Assembly (NCBI RefSeq): GCF_900111155.1
Contig: NZ_FOGG01000013.1
Location: forward strand, 62,001 to 126,000
Direction of reading: 5' to 3'
DNA: 64,000 bases
Source of the DNA: Pedobacter rhizosphaerae
Lineage (GTDB): Bacteria > Bacteroidota > Bacteroidia > Sphingobacteriales > Sphingobacteriaceae
Shown: positions 63,379-64,000 of the stretch, piece by piece
Numbering within the stretch: the stretch's first letter is position 1
How the letters are laid out: every line of letters begins with the position of its first letter
The notes under the pieces: model-generated
What the model was told of the DNA's origin: nothing
Seen by the model: the letters and a program-made list of their open reading frames with translations, nothing else
Databases searched by the model: none
Made by a program: the position numbers and the translations under genes

Positions 63379-64000
63379 TTAAATAATCATTAGCGCATTG
63401 GCATAAGAAGCTGCAGGCTGTTGCTGAGGAAAATATACCTTAAGGCCTTCTGCATTTCTTTCAAATTTCAATTCCTGTCCTGTTGCAACGAGCTTGACGC
63501 TATTGATTTTTTCCGGATAGTTCGCACTTCCTTCGGGCAAGCTGGTAATCATTACCGATCCATTTTTCGGCCAGGCCAATACGGTGGCGAAAAGGGCTTT
63601 ATCTTTTACGGCAAAGCGTATATCCTTCTCTCCAAAAGGTGCGCCCTTACCTTCATTAAATCCTTGGGCGGTTAAGGCGGCAGATTTTGCCTGTGCCGGG
63701 CCCTCACCAAATATTTTCCATGGGCGAGTTCCGTAAATACTCTCGCCATTGGCTTTCATCCAGATGCCAATATCTTCCACTACTGCACGTTCCAGCTCAT
63801 CTATGGAACCATCTCCCCGAACAGGGACACTGAGCATCAGGTTACCGTTTTTGCTGACCACATCAACCAAGGTATGAATAATTGTTTTGGCAGTTTTGTA
63901 GCCCTTTCTGTTATAAAGACCACGGTCGTAATGCCAGTTGCCAATGCAGGTATCTGTCTGCCAAGGCAATGGCTCAATACTATTGCTCTGGCCGCGTTCG
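63379..64000 (-). CDS. GH29 alpha-L-fucosidase, C-terminal part (runs off right edge)
   Basis: I read the minus strand from the edge: ERGQSNSIEPLPWQTDTCIG, then NWHYDRGLYNR and the rest to the stop at 63379, about 206 residues. A conserved GH29 segment (LVDVVSKNGNLMLSVPVRGDGSID) and GIWMKANGESIYGTRPW place it in the second half of the barrel. A C-terminal beta-sandwich follows (IRFAVKDKALFATVLAWPKNG). The frame is open to the edge, so no start is visible; the internal TTG at 63969 is not a start. It is the second GH29 in the window and is followed by the mutarotase and dehydrogenase. Confidence 0.9.
   Translation of the reverse strand, partial: ERGQSNSIEPLPWQTDTCIGNWHYDRGLYNRKGYKTAKTIIHTLVDVVSKNGNLMLSVPVRGDGSIDELERAVVEDIGIWMKANGESIYGTRPWKIFGEGPAQAKSAALTAQGFNEGKGAPFGEKDIRFAVKDKALFATVLAWPKNGSVMITSLPEGSANYPEKINSVKLVATGQELKFERNAEGLKVYFPQQQPAASYANALMII

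Noticed and set aside
63969-63969. Start codon of the right-edge GH29
   Set aside because: The codon is TTG inside a frame that stays open to the window edge and reads GH29 sequence upstream of it.
1-64000. tRNA or rRNA genes, prophage or conjugative element
   Set aside because: No cloverleaf-like sequence, rRNA segment, integrase, relaxase or phage structural gene was seen on either strand.

Overview
The window looks like chromosomal DNA of a Bacteroidota member of the Sphingobacteriaceae, most like Pedobacter. The signs are moderate to low GC, four SusC/SusD outer-membrane pairs, lipoproteins with short lipoboxes, a hybrid two-component regulator, TAnnTTTG-type promoter elements and few Shine-Dalgarno sequences. 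The assignment rests on protein style and gene order; no rRNA or tRNA gene is present to confirm it. Most of the window is a cluster of polysaccharide utilization loci (PULs) on the minus strand.

Right to left, in the direction of transcription: (1) 64000-61824 holds a GH29 fucosidase (cut by the edge), a RhaM-type mutarotase and an aldo/keto reductase, which together suggest release and first oxidation of L-fucose or a similar sugar. (2) 61570-56318 holds a 1367-residue hybrid two-component sensor/regulator and an AraC regulator. (3) 55633-48093 is PUL D: SusC, SusD, a DUF4959/DUF5000-type lipoprotein and a DUF4998 lipoprotein, closed by a strong hairpin terminator. (4) 47646-38939 is PUL C: SusC, SusD, an intercistronic terminator, then GH43 and GH2. 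(5) 38665-36705 is a decayed stretch: a small helical gene, a chimeric dehydrogenase remnant and a membrane-protein gene split by an in-frame amber codon. (6) 36366-25731 is PUL B: a membrane regulator, SusC, SusD, GH3 and GH88. (7) 25385-18525 is a mostly plus-strand non-PUL island: a methyltransferase, a frameshifted acyltransferase, a TPR/HisKA_2 histidine kinase, a membrane-anchored winged-helix regulator on the minus strand, and a small exported protein. (8) 17598-16096 is a GH29 fucosidase beside a 480-bp block of degenerate repeats. (9) 15510-1 is PUL A: GntR regulator, SSS symporter, SusC, SusD, two lipoproteins, GH95, a clan GH-D enzyme and the start of a GH36 enzyme.

Taken together, PULs A, C and D with their fucosidases (two GH29, one GH95), alpha-galactosidases, GH2 and GH43 suggest breakdown of a fucosylated, galactose-rich glycan such as a plant arabinogalactan- or xyloglucan-like polymer or a host-type glycan. 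PULs A and D share gene order and close sequence similarity and appear to be duplicates. PUL B (GH3 plus GH88) suggests a uronic-acid-containing substrate pre-cut by a lyase.

The most unusual item is the PUL B regulator at 34471-36366. It joins a 7TMR-DISM sensor (extracellular sugar-binding-like domain and seven membrane helices) through a coiled coil to the zinc ribbon and helix-turn-helix of an IS1595-type transposase, with no DDE nuclease. It sits directly upstream of a SusC gene that has an excellent Bacteroidota promoter, and its own start is preceded by a perfect inverted repeat. This looks like a one-component membrane transcription factor built from a domesticated transposase.
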